This document shows positions 9,888-17,624 of a DNA stretch of 64,000 nucleotides, piece after piece (the first letter of the stretch is position 1; each line of letters opens with the position of its first letter). The stretch spans positions 372,001 to 436,000 of the forward strand of contig NZ_VIUW01000003.1 in NCBI RefSeq assembly GCF_007828725.1. The letters run 5' to 3'. Under the pieces are notes generated by a model. It saw nothing but the letters and a program-made list of their open reading frames with translations, searched no databases and was not told the DNA's origin. Origin of the DNA: Marihabitans asiaticum. GTDB lineage: Bacteria; Actinomycetota; Actinomycetes; Actinomycetales; Dermatophilaceae. A program made the translations under genes and the position numbers.

Positions 9888-11132
9888 GTGAGGTACAGCG
9901 ACCACGCCCGGCGGCGCTGGGTCCAGGAGGATCCAGCGCACAAGCGTGCCGACCGTGACGACTTCGCGCGGGACCGGGGCCGGCTGATCCACTCGGCAGC
10001 CTTGCGCCGGCTCTCGGCCAAGACCCAGGTGCTCCAGCCGAGCAGCGACGACTTCATCCGCAACCGGCTCACCCACAGCCTCGAGGTCGCCCAGATCGGC
10101 CGGGAGTTCGGGGGAGCGCTGGGCTGCAACGCCGACGTCGTCGAGGTCGCCTGCCTCGCCCACGACCTGGGACATCCCCCCTTCGGCCACAACGGCGAGA
10201 GCGCGCTCGACGAGATCGCGGCCGACATCGGAGGCTTCGAGGGCAACGCCCAGACGCTGCGGATCCTCACCCGTCTCGAGCCCAAACGAGCCCACCCCGA
10301 TGGCCGACCCGGTGGACTCAACCTCACCCGGGCGAGCCTCGACGCGTCGATCAAGTACCCCTGGCGGCGCGGCGACGGACCGTACCCGACCTCGAAGTTC
10401 GGGGTGTACGAGGACGACCTGGACGCCTTCGCCTGGGTGCGCGAGGGCGTGCCGGCCGACCGGCCGCCGGGGGCGCGCTGCCTCGAGGCCGACGTCATGG
10501 ACTGGTCCGACGACGTCGCCTACTGCGTGCACGACGTCGAGGACGCGGTGGCGGCCGGGCTGCTCGACCTGCGAGCGCTGCGCGACATCGGGGTGCGCTC
10601 CACCCTGGTCGCCGCGGCGCGGCAGACCTACGCCGCGGACCTCACCGACGATGACCTCGGCTCCGGTCTGGAGCGGCTGCTGGCGACAGGCGCCGTCCCC
10701 GCCTCCTTCGACGGCTCCCGCCCTGCGCTGGCCCAGCTCAAGGACATGACCAGCCGGCTCATCGGTCGCTTCGTCCACGCCGCGGAGGCGGCGACCCGTC
10801 AGGTCTACGGGCCTGCCGACCTCTCGCGCTACTCGGCCTCGCTCGTCGTGCCCGCCACCAGCCGGGCCGAGGTGGCGATGCTCAAGGCGGTCGCGCACCA
10901 CTTCGTCATGAGCGCCGACTCGCGGCGTGAGGTCTACGTCCATCAACGACAGGTCGTCACCGACCTGGTGCAGTGGTTCGCCGAGCGCCCCGAGCAGCGG
11001 CTCGACCCCGACCTCGCCGCCGACCACGCCGCGGCGACCGACGAGGCGGGGCGCCTGCGGGTCGTCGTCGACCAGGTGGCCTCGCTCACCGACGCCCGCG
11101 CGCTGCTGCTGCACGCGCACCGCTACGACTGA
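9888..11132 (+). CDS. dgt: Deoxyguanosinetriphosphate triphosphohydrolase-like protein
   Basis: A 414-residue HD-domain dNTP triphosphohydrolase that removes triphosphate from dNTPs. Metal ligands are visible in IRNRLTHSLEVAQIG (His63) and LAHDLGHPPFGHNGE (His92, Asp93). The later Asp of the HD domain probably lies in MDWSDDVAYCVHDVED. The length fits the type 2 Dgt subfamily of actinobacteria. The GTG start has no ribosome binding site and is probably leaderless. Bases 10677-10781 of this gene occur a second time at 11911-12015 in a decayed copy upstream of dnaG. Confidence 0.93.
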   Translation: MRYSDHARRRWVQEDPAHKRADRDDFARDRGRLIHSAALRRLSAKTQVLQPSSDDFIRNRLTHSLEVAQIGREFGGALGCNADVVEVACLAHDLGHPPFGHNGESALDEIAADIGGFEGNAQTLRILTRLEPKRAHPDGRPGGLNLTRASLDASIKYPWRRGDGPYPTSKFGVYEDDLDAFAWVREGVPADRPPGARCLEADVMDWSDDVAYCVHDVEDAVAAGLLDLRALRDIGVRSTLVAAARQTYAADLTDDDLGSGLERLLATGAVPASFDGSRPALAQLKDMTSRLIGRFVHAAEAATRQVYGPADLSRYSASLVVPATSRAEVAMLKAVAHHFVMSADSRREVYVHQRQVVTDLVQWFAERPEQRLDPDLAADHAAATDEAGRLRVVVDQVASLTDARALLLHAHRYD

Positions 11133-11138
11133 CCCCGC

Positions 11139-11159
11139 TGGGGAGGGGAGTGCTCCCCA
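11139..11159 (+). terminator. Possible terminator hairpin after dgt
   Basis: TGGGGAG and CTCCCCA form a 7-bp stem with a 7-base loop, beginning six bases after the dgt stop. No T-run follows, which is common in high-GC actinobacteria. Confidence 0.4.
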
Positions 11160-11224
11160 TGGTCACCCCACGCACCCGGTGCCTACCGTCGGAACGCCGG
11201 GCGTACCGAGGTCGAGGAGCAGGG

Positions 11225-11446
11225 ATGAGCGTCAGCGAAGGGATGGATGTCGAGCGGGTGCGGGCGAGCGAGCGCGCGGTGCTCGGGCAGGTGCGGGCCA
11301 TCGAGGTCTCGCGGCTCGAGACGCGGCGATCTGCGGCCCGGTTGGCCCAGGCCTGGCAGGGCAGGACTCCTCGGGCCTCCAGCGCGGAGACCTGCCCGGA
11401 GGGACAGGCCTCGGGCCGGGTGGTGCTCAGGAGAATCGCGTCATGA
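11225..11446 (+). CDS. Small protein, possible frameshifted WXG100-like remnant
   Basis: A 73-residue reading frame with a good ribosome binding site (GAGGAG, seven bases before the ATG). Its TGA overlaps the ATG of the next lipoprotein gene (ATGA at 11443-11446). The first 48 residues, GMDVERVRASE... to LAQAWQG, resemble the N-terminal helix and the W-x-G turn of actinobacterial WXG100-type proteins (GMDV..VR....L, then AWxG). After the turn the frame becomes proline- and threonine-rich, while the -1 frame continues QDSSGLQRGDLPGG, closer to the family's xDSxxL. I infer a damaged WXG100-like gene, but a genuine small protein translationally coupled to the lipoprotein is also possible. Confidence 0.5.
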   Translation: MSVSEGMDVERVRASERAVLGQVRAIEVSRLETRRSAARLAQAWQGRTPRASSAETCPEGQASGRVVLRRIAS

Positions 11447-11790
11447 CGCTGCGCCGGTGGATGGCGCTCGCACTGGCCGCGGTGGTCGCGGCTCTCGGGG
11501 GTTGCGCGGGTGAGATCGAGGGGGCTGACGAGCCGGGGGCGGTGATCATCGGCACCAACGTGCAGGCAGACGTCGCAGGGAGCACCGTCGCTGTCTCCGG
11601 TATCGACGATGGCCGGGCGACCCTCCACCTCGTCGGATCGTCAGGGGTGGCCGAGCCGACGGAGGTTGTCGAGGGCGACGAGGTGAGGGTCGGCGAGAGC
11701 CGCTATCTCGTGCGGACCGTCGACGACGGTGCCCGAGCGTCGGGTGCCGGGCGAGACGGTGTCGTGGTCCTCGTCCCTGAGGACCAGTAG
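11443..11790 (+). CDS. Small predicted lipoprotein, paralogue 1
   Basis: A 115-residue protein with a signal peptide MTLRRWMALALAAVVAALGGC; the lipobox is AALGGC with Cys21. The mature part (~95 residues) consists of short beta-like segments: NVQADVAGSTVAVSGIDDGR, then VVEGDEVRVGESRYLVRTV and GVVVLVP at the end. I recognise no named domain. It aligns along its length with the lipoprotein at 12089-12460, so the two are copies from a local duplication. It is coupled to the small reading frame upstream. Confidence 0.72.
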   Translation: MTLRRWMALALAAVVAALGGCAGEIEGADEPGAVIIGTNVQADVAGSTVAVSGIDDGRATLHLVGSSGVAEPTEVVEGDEVRVGESRYLVRTVDDGARASGAGRDGVVVLVPEDQ

Positions 11791-11845
11791 TCGCGCTAGG
11801 CGCTGCGCCACTGGCACTCGCCGGGAAGGACGACGGAGGTGAGAC

Positions 11846-11974
11846 GTGGCGGGCAGGATCCGCGCTGAGGACGTGGTCAGCGTCAAGGAGCGCACCTCGA
11901 TCACCGACGTCTGCTGGCGACACGGGCCGTCCCGGCCTCCTTCGACGACTCCCGCCCTGCGCTGGCACAGCTGA
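11846..11974 (+). pseudogene. Chimeric open frame: dnaG 5' fragment joined to a dgt fragment
   Basis: Bases 11846-11911 match dnaG 12552-12617 (60 of 66 identical by eye, the last 41 all identical) and give MAGRIRAEDVVSVKERTSIT. At 11911 the match switches at once to dgt sequence in another frame, which ends at a TGA at 11972-11974. The product would be 42 residues, with no complete zinc finger or catalytic domain. An upstream GGAGGTGAG, like that of dnaG, precedes the GTG. This is not a working gene but the junction of a tandem duplication. Confidence 0.85.
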
Positions 11975-12015
11975 AGGACATGACCAGCCGGCTCATCGGT
12001 CGCTTCGTCCACGCC
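11911..12015 (+). pseudogene. dgt internal fragment (duplicate)
   Basis: These 105 bases match dgt bases 10677-10781 without gaps and with only six differences seen by eye; the last ~45 bases are identical. The match stops at 12015, where the copy reads AAACGCGG and dgt reads GCGGAGGC. The rest of the dgt tail (10782-11132) is missing here. It lies between the two paralogous lipoproteins, as expected for a tandem copy of the dgt-tail/lipoprotein/dnaG-head unit that has since lost sequence. Confidence 0.88.
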
Positions 12016-12088
12016 AAACGCGGTAGGAGGATGTGAGCGGACGGACCGCCCGGGAGGGCCTCCGGGCGGGTCACCCTTCGTCGAGTCG

Positions 12089-12460
12089 ATGGGGCGGACT
12101 GAGGTGGGTCTGCGTGCCGTGACCGCGGCGGGAGCCGTCGTCGGCAGTCTGTCGCTCTCGGCGTGCTCCGCGGCCGCGGCGGGGCCACCGGCCACTACCC
12201 CGGACGATGCGGTCGTGCTCTCCGAGAACCAACCGGCCGACATCGACGGCGGCAGGGCAGTAGCCACCGGTGTCGACGGCGACAGCGCCACGGTACGCAT
12301 CGCCGACGGCACCTCCCCCTTCGAGCCGCACGACGTCGAGGAGGGCACGACCGTCGTCATCGGTGCCGAGAGCTACAGGGTGGAGGCGATCTGGTCCGAG
12401 GGTGACTCCGGCGAGCCTGGAGGCCAGGGTGGCCGGGTCATGCTGGTCCCCACGCCCTGA
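12089..12460 (+). CDS. Small predicted lipoprotein, paralogue 2
   Basis: A 123-residue secreted lipoprotein, paralogous to the one at 11443-11790. The signal peptide ends in a lipobox-like SLSLSACS with Cys26. The mature part shares the pattern ENQPADIDGGRAVATGVDGD, VEEGTTVVIGAESYRVEAIW and GGRVMLVPTP with paralogue 1 (respectively NVQADVAGSTVAVSGIDDGR, VVEGDEVRVGESRYLVRTV, GVVVLVP). Identity is low outside these blocks, so the two copies have diverged far more than the dgt and dnaG scraps beside them. Function is unknown. It lies 91 bases before dnaG. Confidence 0.72.
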   Translation: MGRTEVGLRAVTAAGAVVGSLSLSACSAAAAGPPATTPDDAVVLSENQPADIDGGRAVATGVDGDSATVRIADGTSPFEPHDVEEGTTVVIGAESYRVEAIWSEGDSGEPGGQGGRVMLVPTP

Positions 12461-12513
12461 CCTCCAGCGAGGACCCGGTAGGCGGTCGGCCGGGCCGCAC
12501 AACGGTCAGGTCC

Positions 12514-12519
12514 TAGACT
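12514..12519 (+). promoter_or_regulatory. Predicted -10 element of dnaG
   Basis: TAGACT fits the actinobacterial TAnnnT consensus and lies 32 bases before the dnaG ATG. A short leader with GAGGTGAG as ribosome binding site would follow. A -35 is not obvious. Confidence 0.45.
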
Positions 12520-12551
12520 CGCCCGAGGACGTCGAGGGAGCGAGGTGAGCG

Positions 12552-14477
12552 ATGGCCGGGCTGATCCGTGCTGAGGACGTGGTCAGCGTCAAGGAGCGCA
12601 CCTCGATCACCGACGTCGTCCGTGAGCACGTCACCCTGCGTCCGGCGGGCGTCGGCGCGATGAAGGGTCTGTGCCCCTTCCACGACGAGAAGACCCCGTC
12701 CTTCACCGTGCGCGAGTCGGTGGGCAGCTACCACTGCTTCGGCTGCGGCGAAGGGGGTGACGTCATCGACTTCGTCCGGGCCGTGGACCACCTCACCTTC
12801 ACCGAGGCGGTCGAGCGGCTCGCCGCCAAGCTCGGGCTCGAGCTGCGCTACGAGGAGGGGTCGGCACCACGTCAGGGGGAGAGCCTGGGCAAGCGCTCCC
12901 GGCTCATCGAGGCCAACCGGGTCGCCGAGCAGTGGTACCACCAGATGCTCGTCGACACCAGGGAGGGCCGGGCCGGGCGGGACTTCCTGCGGGAGCGGGG
13001 GTTCATGCGCCCCGAGGCGGAGCACTTCGGGCTCGGCTACGCCCCTCGGGGCGGGGAGGAGCTGGTGCGGCACCTGCTCGGGCGTGGGTTCACCGACGAC
13101 GAGGTGCTCGCGGCCGGGCTCTGCGGACGGGGTTCGCGCGGGCTGTATGACCGCTTCCGTGGTCGCCTGCTCTGGCCGATCCGGGACACGACCGGCGACA
13201 CGGTCGGCTTCGGCGCGCGGCGGCTCTTCGAGGACGACCGGGTCCAGGCGAAGTACCTCAACACCTCCGAGACGAGCGTGTACAAGAAGAGCCAGGTGCT
13301 CTACGGCCTCGACCTGGCCAAGAAGGCGATCTCCACCGAGCGCAAGGCGGTCGTCGTCGAGGGGTACACCGACGTCATGGCCGCCCACCTGGCTGGGATC
13401 CAGCAGGCGGTCGCCACGTGCGGCACCGCCTTCGGCGTAGACCACATCAAGGTGCTCCGGCGGATCATGCGGGACGAGCCCGACCTCTCACCGGCCCGCG
13501 TCGTCTTCACCTTCGACGGCGACGCGGCCGGCCAGAAGGCGGCGATGAAGGCCTACGCGGAGGACCAGCGGTGGGCCAGCCAGTCCTTCGTCGCGGTCGC
13601 GAAGGACGGGATGGACCCGTGCGACCTGAGACTGCGTGAAGGTGACGCGGCGGTTCGCGACCTCGTCGAGTCCGCGGTACCGATGTTCGAGTTCGCCGTG
13701 CGCACCACCCTCGAGCGATTCGACCTCTCGAGCGCGGAGGGCCGGGTGCGCGCCATGGCCGCCGTGGCGCCGATCATCAACAGCATCCGAGACTCGGCGC
13801 TGCGTCCGGAGTACATCCGCACGGTTGCCGGATGGGTCGGGGTCGAGGTCGACCAGATGCGCTCGGCGACCCAGCGTGCGGGGCGAGCTCGCCCCCCTTC
13901 GCCGTCCGCTCCCACCCGACGACAGGGCGAAGAGGCCGTCCCCGAGCCCTCGGCCGGTGAGGCCGCCGTCAGCCTGCCGCCCCCAGACCTGCGCGACCCG
14001 GTGGTCTCCGCCGAGCGTCAGCTGCTGCAGTCGCTCCTGCAGTACCCGAGCCTGTTCTCGCCCGAGACGATCGACCAGATCGCTCCGCACGCCCTCACCG
14101 CACCTGCGCACGGCGCCGTGCTCGACGCGCTGCGCATCGTCGGCCTGCGAGCGGACCTCTCCCTCGCCGCGTGGCACTCCGCGGTCACCGACGCGGCCCC
14201 CCTCGCGGTCCGCGGGCTGCTGGCCGAGCTGGCGGTCGCCCCCCTGCCGGTCGTCCACGACAGCTCCACCGGGCTCCCGCCGCGGCCTTACGTCGACTCC
14301 CTGCTCGCCCGGGTGCAGGAGGTGTCGGTCAGTCGCCAGATCGCCGAGGCGATGTCGCAGATGAGGCGGCTCTCCGCCGCGCCGGACGGCGACCCCCAGC
14401 AGGTCCGCGAGCTCTCCGTGCAGCTCCAGGACCTCGAACGTCGCCGGGCGAAGATCCGAGAGGAGATCGTGCGATGA
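12552..14477 (+). CDS. dnaG: DNA primase
   Basis: A 641-residue replication primase that makes RNA primers at the fork. The N-terminal CHCC zinc finger is visible: Cys41, His44, Cys62 and Cys65 in CPFHDEKTPSF and YHCFGCGEGGD. The primase catalytic core follows, and the TOPRIM motif VVVEGYTDVMA sits near residue 266, with FTFDGDAAG about 55 residues later. The C-terminal ~180 residues form the helical DnaB-interaction domain after a Pro/Arg-rich linker. Its first 66 bases occur a second time at 11846-11911. The stop overlaps the next ATG. Confidence 0.97.
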   Translation: MAGLIRAEDVVSVKERTSITDVVREHVTLRPAGVGAMKGLCPFHDEKTPSFTVRESVGSYHCFGCGEGGDVIDFVRAVDHLTFTEAVERLAAKLGLELRYEEGSAPRQGESLGKRSRLIEANRVAEQWYHQMLVDTREGRAGRDFLRERGFMRPEAEHFGLGYAPRGGEELVRHLLGRGFTDDEVLAAGLCGRGSRGLYDRFRGRLLWPIRDTTGDTVGFGARRLFEDDRVQAKYLNTSETSVYKKSQVLYGLDLAKKAISTERKAVVVEGYTDVMAAHLAGIQQAVATCGTAFGVDHIKVLRRIMRDEPDLSPARVVFTFDGDAAGQKAAMKAYAEDQRWASQSFVAVAKDGMDPCDLRLREGDAAVRDLVESAVPMFEFAVRTTLERFDLSSAEGRVRAMAAVAPIINSIRDSALRPEYIRTVAGWVGVEVDQMRSATQRAGRARPPSPSAPTRRQGEEAVPEPSAGEAAVSLPPPDLRDPVVSAERQLLQSLLQYPSLFSPETIDQIAPHALTAPAHGAVLDALRIVGLRADLSLAAWHSAVTDAAPLAVRGLLAELAVAPLPVVHDSSTGLPPRPYVDSLLARVQEVSVSRQIAEAMSQMRRLSAAPDGDPQQVRELSVQLQDLERRRAKIREEIVR

Positions 14478-14968
14478 GGTGGCCCCGACGACAGCACCCG
14501 CCTCCCGCGCCCCAGGACCTCGACCATGGGGAGCGGGTCATCGCGGCCGCGCCGCTCGACGACGGCGGGACGATCACCGTGACCACCCACCGGCTGATCG
14601 TCGACGGGCCGGAGTCGGTGCGCTGCCCCTGGCACCTCATCGACAGCGGCGGCTACCGGCCCGACCGAGACGAGCTGTGGGCGAGCTTCGTCGACGAGCG
14701 CCCCCGCCAGACCTGGCGGATCAGCGCTCCGGCCCAGGTGCCCGACGCCTTCCGCGAGCGGGTCCAGGCCAGCGTCGTGCTCGTCGAGCGGGTCGACATC
14801 GACCGGGCGACCTCGGCGCGGGTGGTCCTGCGCAAGGACCTCTCCGACGGCGCCCTCAGCGTCCAGGTGCTCTACAAGGACGGCGCCGACCCCGATCATC
14901 CCGAGCTGCGGGCCGGCGTCGCGGACTCGGTGACTCGCCTCGCCGAGCACGTCGGGCGCGAGCTCTGA
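14474..14968 (+). CDS. Conserved protein of unknown function downstream of dnaG
   Basis: A 164-residue, probably cytoplasmic protein, with no signal peptide or membrane segment. The ATG overlaps the dnaG stop (ATGA at 14474-14477), so it is translationally coupled to primase. Alternating short strands (GERVIAAAPLDDGGTITVTT, HRLIVDGPESVRCPWHLID, ELWASFVDERPRQTWRI) suggest a PH-like beta fold, followed by a C-terminal helix. I do not recognise a named family and do not assign a function. Confidence 0.7.
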   Translation: MRWPRRQHPPPAPQDLDHGERVIAAAPLDDGGTITVTTHRLIVDGPESVRCPWHLIDSGGYRPDRDELWASFVDERPRQTWRISAPAQVPDAFRERVQASVVLVERVDIDRATSARVVLRKDLSDGALSVQVLYKDGADPDHPELRAGVADSVTRLAEHVGREL

Positions 14969-14998
14969 AGCGGTTTCGCCCGGCCGGAGAGTTCTTGC

Positions 14999-15004
14999 TA
15001 TCGT
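14999..15004 (+). promoter_or_regulatory. Predicted -10 element of tRNA-Asn
   Basis: TATCGT lies 12 bases before the mature 5' end of the tRNA, which leaves room for a short 5' leader. The upstream TTCTTG overlaps too closely to be a -35. Confidence 0.4.
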
Positions 15005-15016
15005 GGCCCGGCGCGA

Positions 15017-15092
15017 TCCCCTGTAGCTCAACTGGCAGAGCATTCGGCTGTTAACCGGAGGGTTGTTGGTTCGAGTCCAACCGGGGGAGCCA
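15017..15092 (+). tRNA. tRNA-Asn (anticodon GTT)
   Basis: A 76-base cloverleaf. The 7-bp acceptor stem is TCCCCTG with CGGGGGA; the anticodon loop CTGTTAA carries GTT; the T-loop is TTCGAGT. The 3' CCA is encoded. A perfect hairpin follows. Confidence 0.95.
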
Positions 15093-15096
15093 GTCA

Positions 15097-15130
15097 GGCC
15101 ATGTCCCGGGATGCGTCCCGGGACATGGCC
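15097..15130 (+). terminator. Strong hairpin terminator after tRNA-Asn
   Basis: A perfect 15-bp inverted repeat, GGCCATGTCCCGGGA and TCCCGGGACATGGCC, with the 4-base loop TGCG. It begins four bases after the tRNA. The binding-protein gene on the other strand ends 21 bases further on, so the hairpin may serve both directions. Confidence 0.85.
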
Positions 15131-15151
15131 TTCGCCGTTCCCCCTTCGCCC

Positions 15152-16081
15152 TCACCCAGTCGTCGTCGCCGGGCTCGTCTCGGTCTCGTCCTGCTCAGGG
15201 GTGTGCAGGCAGGGCTCGACCTGGGGCGTGACGTAGGTCCTCGTGCCGATGAGCTGGGGCTCCGGGAGGTTGGAGCGGACGGCCGTGCGCCAGGCGCCGG
15301 AGCGCATCATCGTCTCCAGCGCGGCGGTGACCCGCTCGCAGAGCTGCTCGTCCTCCGGCCGCATGGCGATGCCGTACCGCTCGGTGCTGAACTGCTTGCC
15401 GGTCAGCTTGAGGTCGCGCTCACCCTCGTCGTCCATGAGGTACCCGGCGAGGATCGCCGCGTCCGAGGTGACCGCCGCGACGTCGCCCTCGCGCAGTCGC
15501 TCGACGCACGCGGCGACCGTGGGCTCGGTGACGATACGCAGGCCGACGAACTTCTCCACGAGCAGCGCCGTCCCGGCGCTGCCGGTCGCGCCGCACACGG
15601 TCTTGCCCCGAAGGTTCTTCGGCGAGCCGATCTTGCTGCCCTCCCGGACCAGCAGGTCCTGGCCGGTGACGAGATAGGGGCCGGCGAAACGCACGGTGCG
15701 CGCGCGCTCCTCGGTCATCGAGTAGGAGGCCACGACGAGGTCGGCCTGCCGGGTCGCGAGGAGCTCGTCGCGCTGGTCGGGCACGGACCTGACGAAGGTC
15801 ACCTGCTCGACCCCGAGCTGCCCGGCGACGAAGCGGGCGATGTCGGCGTCCAGGCCGGTGTACGTGCCCTCGCGCTTCAGGCCCAGCCCCGGCTGGTCGT
15901 CGCTGATCGCCACGCGGAGCTCGTCAGGGGCGGGCGGCGCGCTCGCCTCGCTCGTCGTCGGCCCCATCGTCGTCGTGGTGGTCGACGTGGTCGTGCTCGG
16001 CGGGATCCGCTCGCGGTCGGCGCATCCCGGCAGGGCAGCGAGCAGCGCCACGAGAGCTGCTGCGACACCTACCCGCCTCAT
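15152..16081 (-). CDS. Glutamate/polar amino acid ABC transporter substrate-binding lipoprotein
   Basis: A 309-residue extracellular solute-binding protein of family 3. The signal peptide MRRVGVAAALVALLAALPGC ends in a lipobox with Cys20. A Thr/Ser/Pro linker (residues ~28-52) separates the lipid anchor from the binding fold. Typical family motifs are GTYTGLDADIARFVAGQLG, ADLVVASYSMTEERARTVRFAGPY, KTVCGATGSAG and SDAAILAGYL. The length fits GluB-like proteins of actinobacteria. No permease or ATPase gene lies beside it, so the partner genes must be elsewhere or it works as an orphan. I start it at MRRVG, which gives a proper signal peptide. Confidence 0.88.
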   Translation of the reverse strand: MRRVGVAAALVALLAALPGCADRERIPPSTTTSTTTTTMGPTTSEASAPPAPDELRVAISDDQPGLGLKREGTYTGLDADIARFVAGQLGVEQVTFVRSVPDQRDELLATRQADLVVASYSMTEERARTVRFAGPYLVTGQDLLVREGSKIGSPKNLRGKTVCGATGSAGTALLVEKFVGLRIVTEPTVAACVERLREGDVAAVTSDAAILAGYLMDDEGERDLKLTGKQFSTERYGIAMRPEDEQLCERVTAALETMMRSGAWRTAVRSNLPEPQLIGTRTYVTPQVEPCLHTPEQDETETSPATTTG

Positions 16082-16142
16082 GGCGCCATCCTCGCACTGC
16101 GGCCGGCTCCTCAAGGTCAGCGTCTGCAGCGTGATCGCTCAC

Positions 16143-16148
16143 TAGGCT
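16143..16148 (+). promoter_or_regulatory. Predicted -10 element of the FAD oxidoreductase gene
   Basis: TAGGCT lies 25 bases before the ATG at 16174. A purine-rich ribosome binding site (GAAGGAGG) is in between, so this gene has a normal leader. Confidence 0.45.
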
Positions 16149-16173
16149 GCGGTCATCGGCGAAGGAGGATCCG

Positions 16174-17574
16174 ATGACGGATCAGGCAGAGCACCCGGCA
16201 CTGGACGGCGCGCGGCGCCGGCCGTTCTGGACCGACCCCGACGTGCGCCCGGTCCCAGAGTCGGAGGGACCGCTCGCCGGGACGGCAACCACCGACCTCG
16301 CGATCGTGGGGGGCGGCTTCACCGGGTTGTGGGCGGCGCTCCAGGCCCGCGAGCGGGACCCGGGCCGACGGGTCATGGTGCTCGAAGGGGGGACCCTCGC
16401 CTTTGGCGGGTCCGGGCGCAACGGAGGTTTCGTCAGCCCCTCCCTCACCCATGGTCTGGCCCAAGGGGTGGCCTGCTGGCCGGACGAGATCGCGACGTTG
16501 GAGCGCCTGGGGGAGGAGAACTTCGCCGGCCTGCGCGCCGACGTCGAGCGCCTCGGGATCGACTGCGACCTGCACGTCCCCGGGGAGCTGACCTTCGCTC
16601 TGGACGAGCACCAGGTCGACGCGGTCCACGACTCCTACCGGCTGCACCGCGAGCATGGCGCGCAGGTGAGCCTGCTCGACGCCGAGGAGTGCCGCGCTGC
16701 CGTGAGCTCGCCGCGGTACCTGGCGGGGATGCGTGACCCCCTTGTCGGCCTGGTCGACCCCGCTCGGCTCGCCTTGGGCCTCGCCGCAGCCGCGCGCAAG
16801 CTGGGGGTGGAGATCGTGGAGTCGACGGTGGTGCGCGAGCTCGAGGTCGACGGCGCTGGCGTGCGGCTGCGCTGCGACGGGGGAGAGGTTCTCGCCGGCC
16901 AGGTGCTCCTGGCGACCGGACCCTTCCCGGGGTTGCTGCGCCGGATCGACGCCTGGGTGCTGCCGGTGTACGACCACGTGCTGATGTCCGAGCCACTGTC
17001 CGCTACGCAGCTGGACGCCGTGGGCTGGCAGGGGCGAGAGGGACTGACCGACGCGGGCAACCAGTTCCACTACTACCGGCGCACCCTCGACGACCGGGTG
17101 CTCTTCGGTGGCTACGACGCCAACTACCACTTCGGGGGTCAGATCGCGGTCGAGCTCGAGCAGGGGCCGTCGCACGACCTGCTGGCCCGGCACTTCTTCG
17201 AGATCTTCCCGCAGCTCGAGGGGTTGCGGTTCACCCACCGGTGGGCCGGGGTGATCGACACGACGTCGCGCTTCACCCCAGTCTTCGGCACGGCGAAGGG
17301 GGGACGCGTCGCCTACGCGGTCGGCTACACCGGGCTGGGTGTCGCCTCGACCAGATTCGGGGCTCGGGTCGGTCTGGACCTGCTCGAGGGCGCCGATAGC
17401 GAGGTCACGCAGCTGTCGATGGTGCGGGACAAGCCCGTCCCCTTCCCGCCGGAGCCGCTGCGCTACCTCGCGGTGCAGAGCACCCGCGCCGCGCTCGCTC
17501 GCGAGGACCGCACCGGGCGCCGGCCGCTGCTGCTCAAGGGCCTGGACGCGCTCGGCGTCGGATTCGACTCCTAG
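16174..17574 (+). CDS. FAD-dependent oxidoreductase (DAO family)
   Basis: A 466-residue amine or amino acid oxidase of the DadA/PuuB type. The FAD-binding motif is DLAIVGGGFTGLWAALQA (residues ~42-59), followed by the acidic strand end MVLEGG and FGGSGRNGGFVSPS, the pattern of gamma-glutamylputrescine oxidoreductase-like proteins. C-terminal motifs GYTGLGVASTRFGARVG close the FAD site. It is cytoplasmic. GAAGGAGG lies 6-7 bases before the ATG. Substrate cannot be read from sequence, and no polyamine genes lie nearby. Confidence 0.88.
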   Translation: MTDQAEHPALDGARRRPFWTDPDVRPVPESEGPLAGTATTDLAIVGGGFTGLWAALQARERDPGRRVMVLEGGTLAFGGSGRNGGFVSPSLTHGLAQGVACWPDEIATLERLGEENFAGLRADVERLGIDCDLHVPGELTFALDEHQVDAVHDSYRLHREHGAQVSLLDAEECRAAVSSPRYLAGMRDPLVGLVDPARLALGLAAAARKLGVEIVESTVVRELEVDGAGVRLRCDGGEVLAGQVLLATGPFPGLLRRIDAWVLPVYDHVLMSEPLSATQLDAVGWQGREGLTDAGNQFHYYRRTLDDRVLFGGYDANYHFGGQIAVELEQGPSHDLLARHFFEIFPQLEGLRFTHRWAGVIDTTSRFTPVFGTAKGGRVAYAVGYTGLGVASTRFGARVGLDLLEGADSEVTQLSMVRDKPVPFPPEPLRYLAVQSTRAALAREDRTGRRPLLLKGLDALGVGFDS

Positions 17575-17592
17575 GTGGTGCGCTCGGGCGGG

Positions 17593-17598
17593 TAGCCT
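17593..17598 (+). promoter_or_regulatory. Predicted -10 element of the CAT-anticodon tRNA
   Basis: TAGCCT lies 26 bases before the tRNA, in the 50-base gap after the oxidoreductase gene. Confidence 0.35.
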
Positions 17599-17624
17599 GC
17601 GGGGGCCGTCGCGCCGACGGCGCA

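Noticed and set aside
11846-11974. Possible small gene encoding a DnaG-like N-terminus
   Set aside because: The frame runs from dnaG sequence into out-of-frame dgt sequence and stops; it lacks the complete zinc finger, so it is a duplication scar.
15097-15130. Perfect palindrome considered as an integration site next to a tRNA
   Set aside because: No integrase, no second tRNA-end copy and no foreign DNA follow; it is best explained as a terminator.
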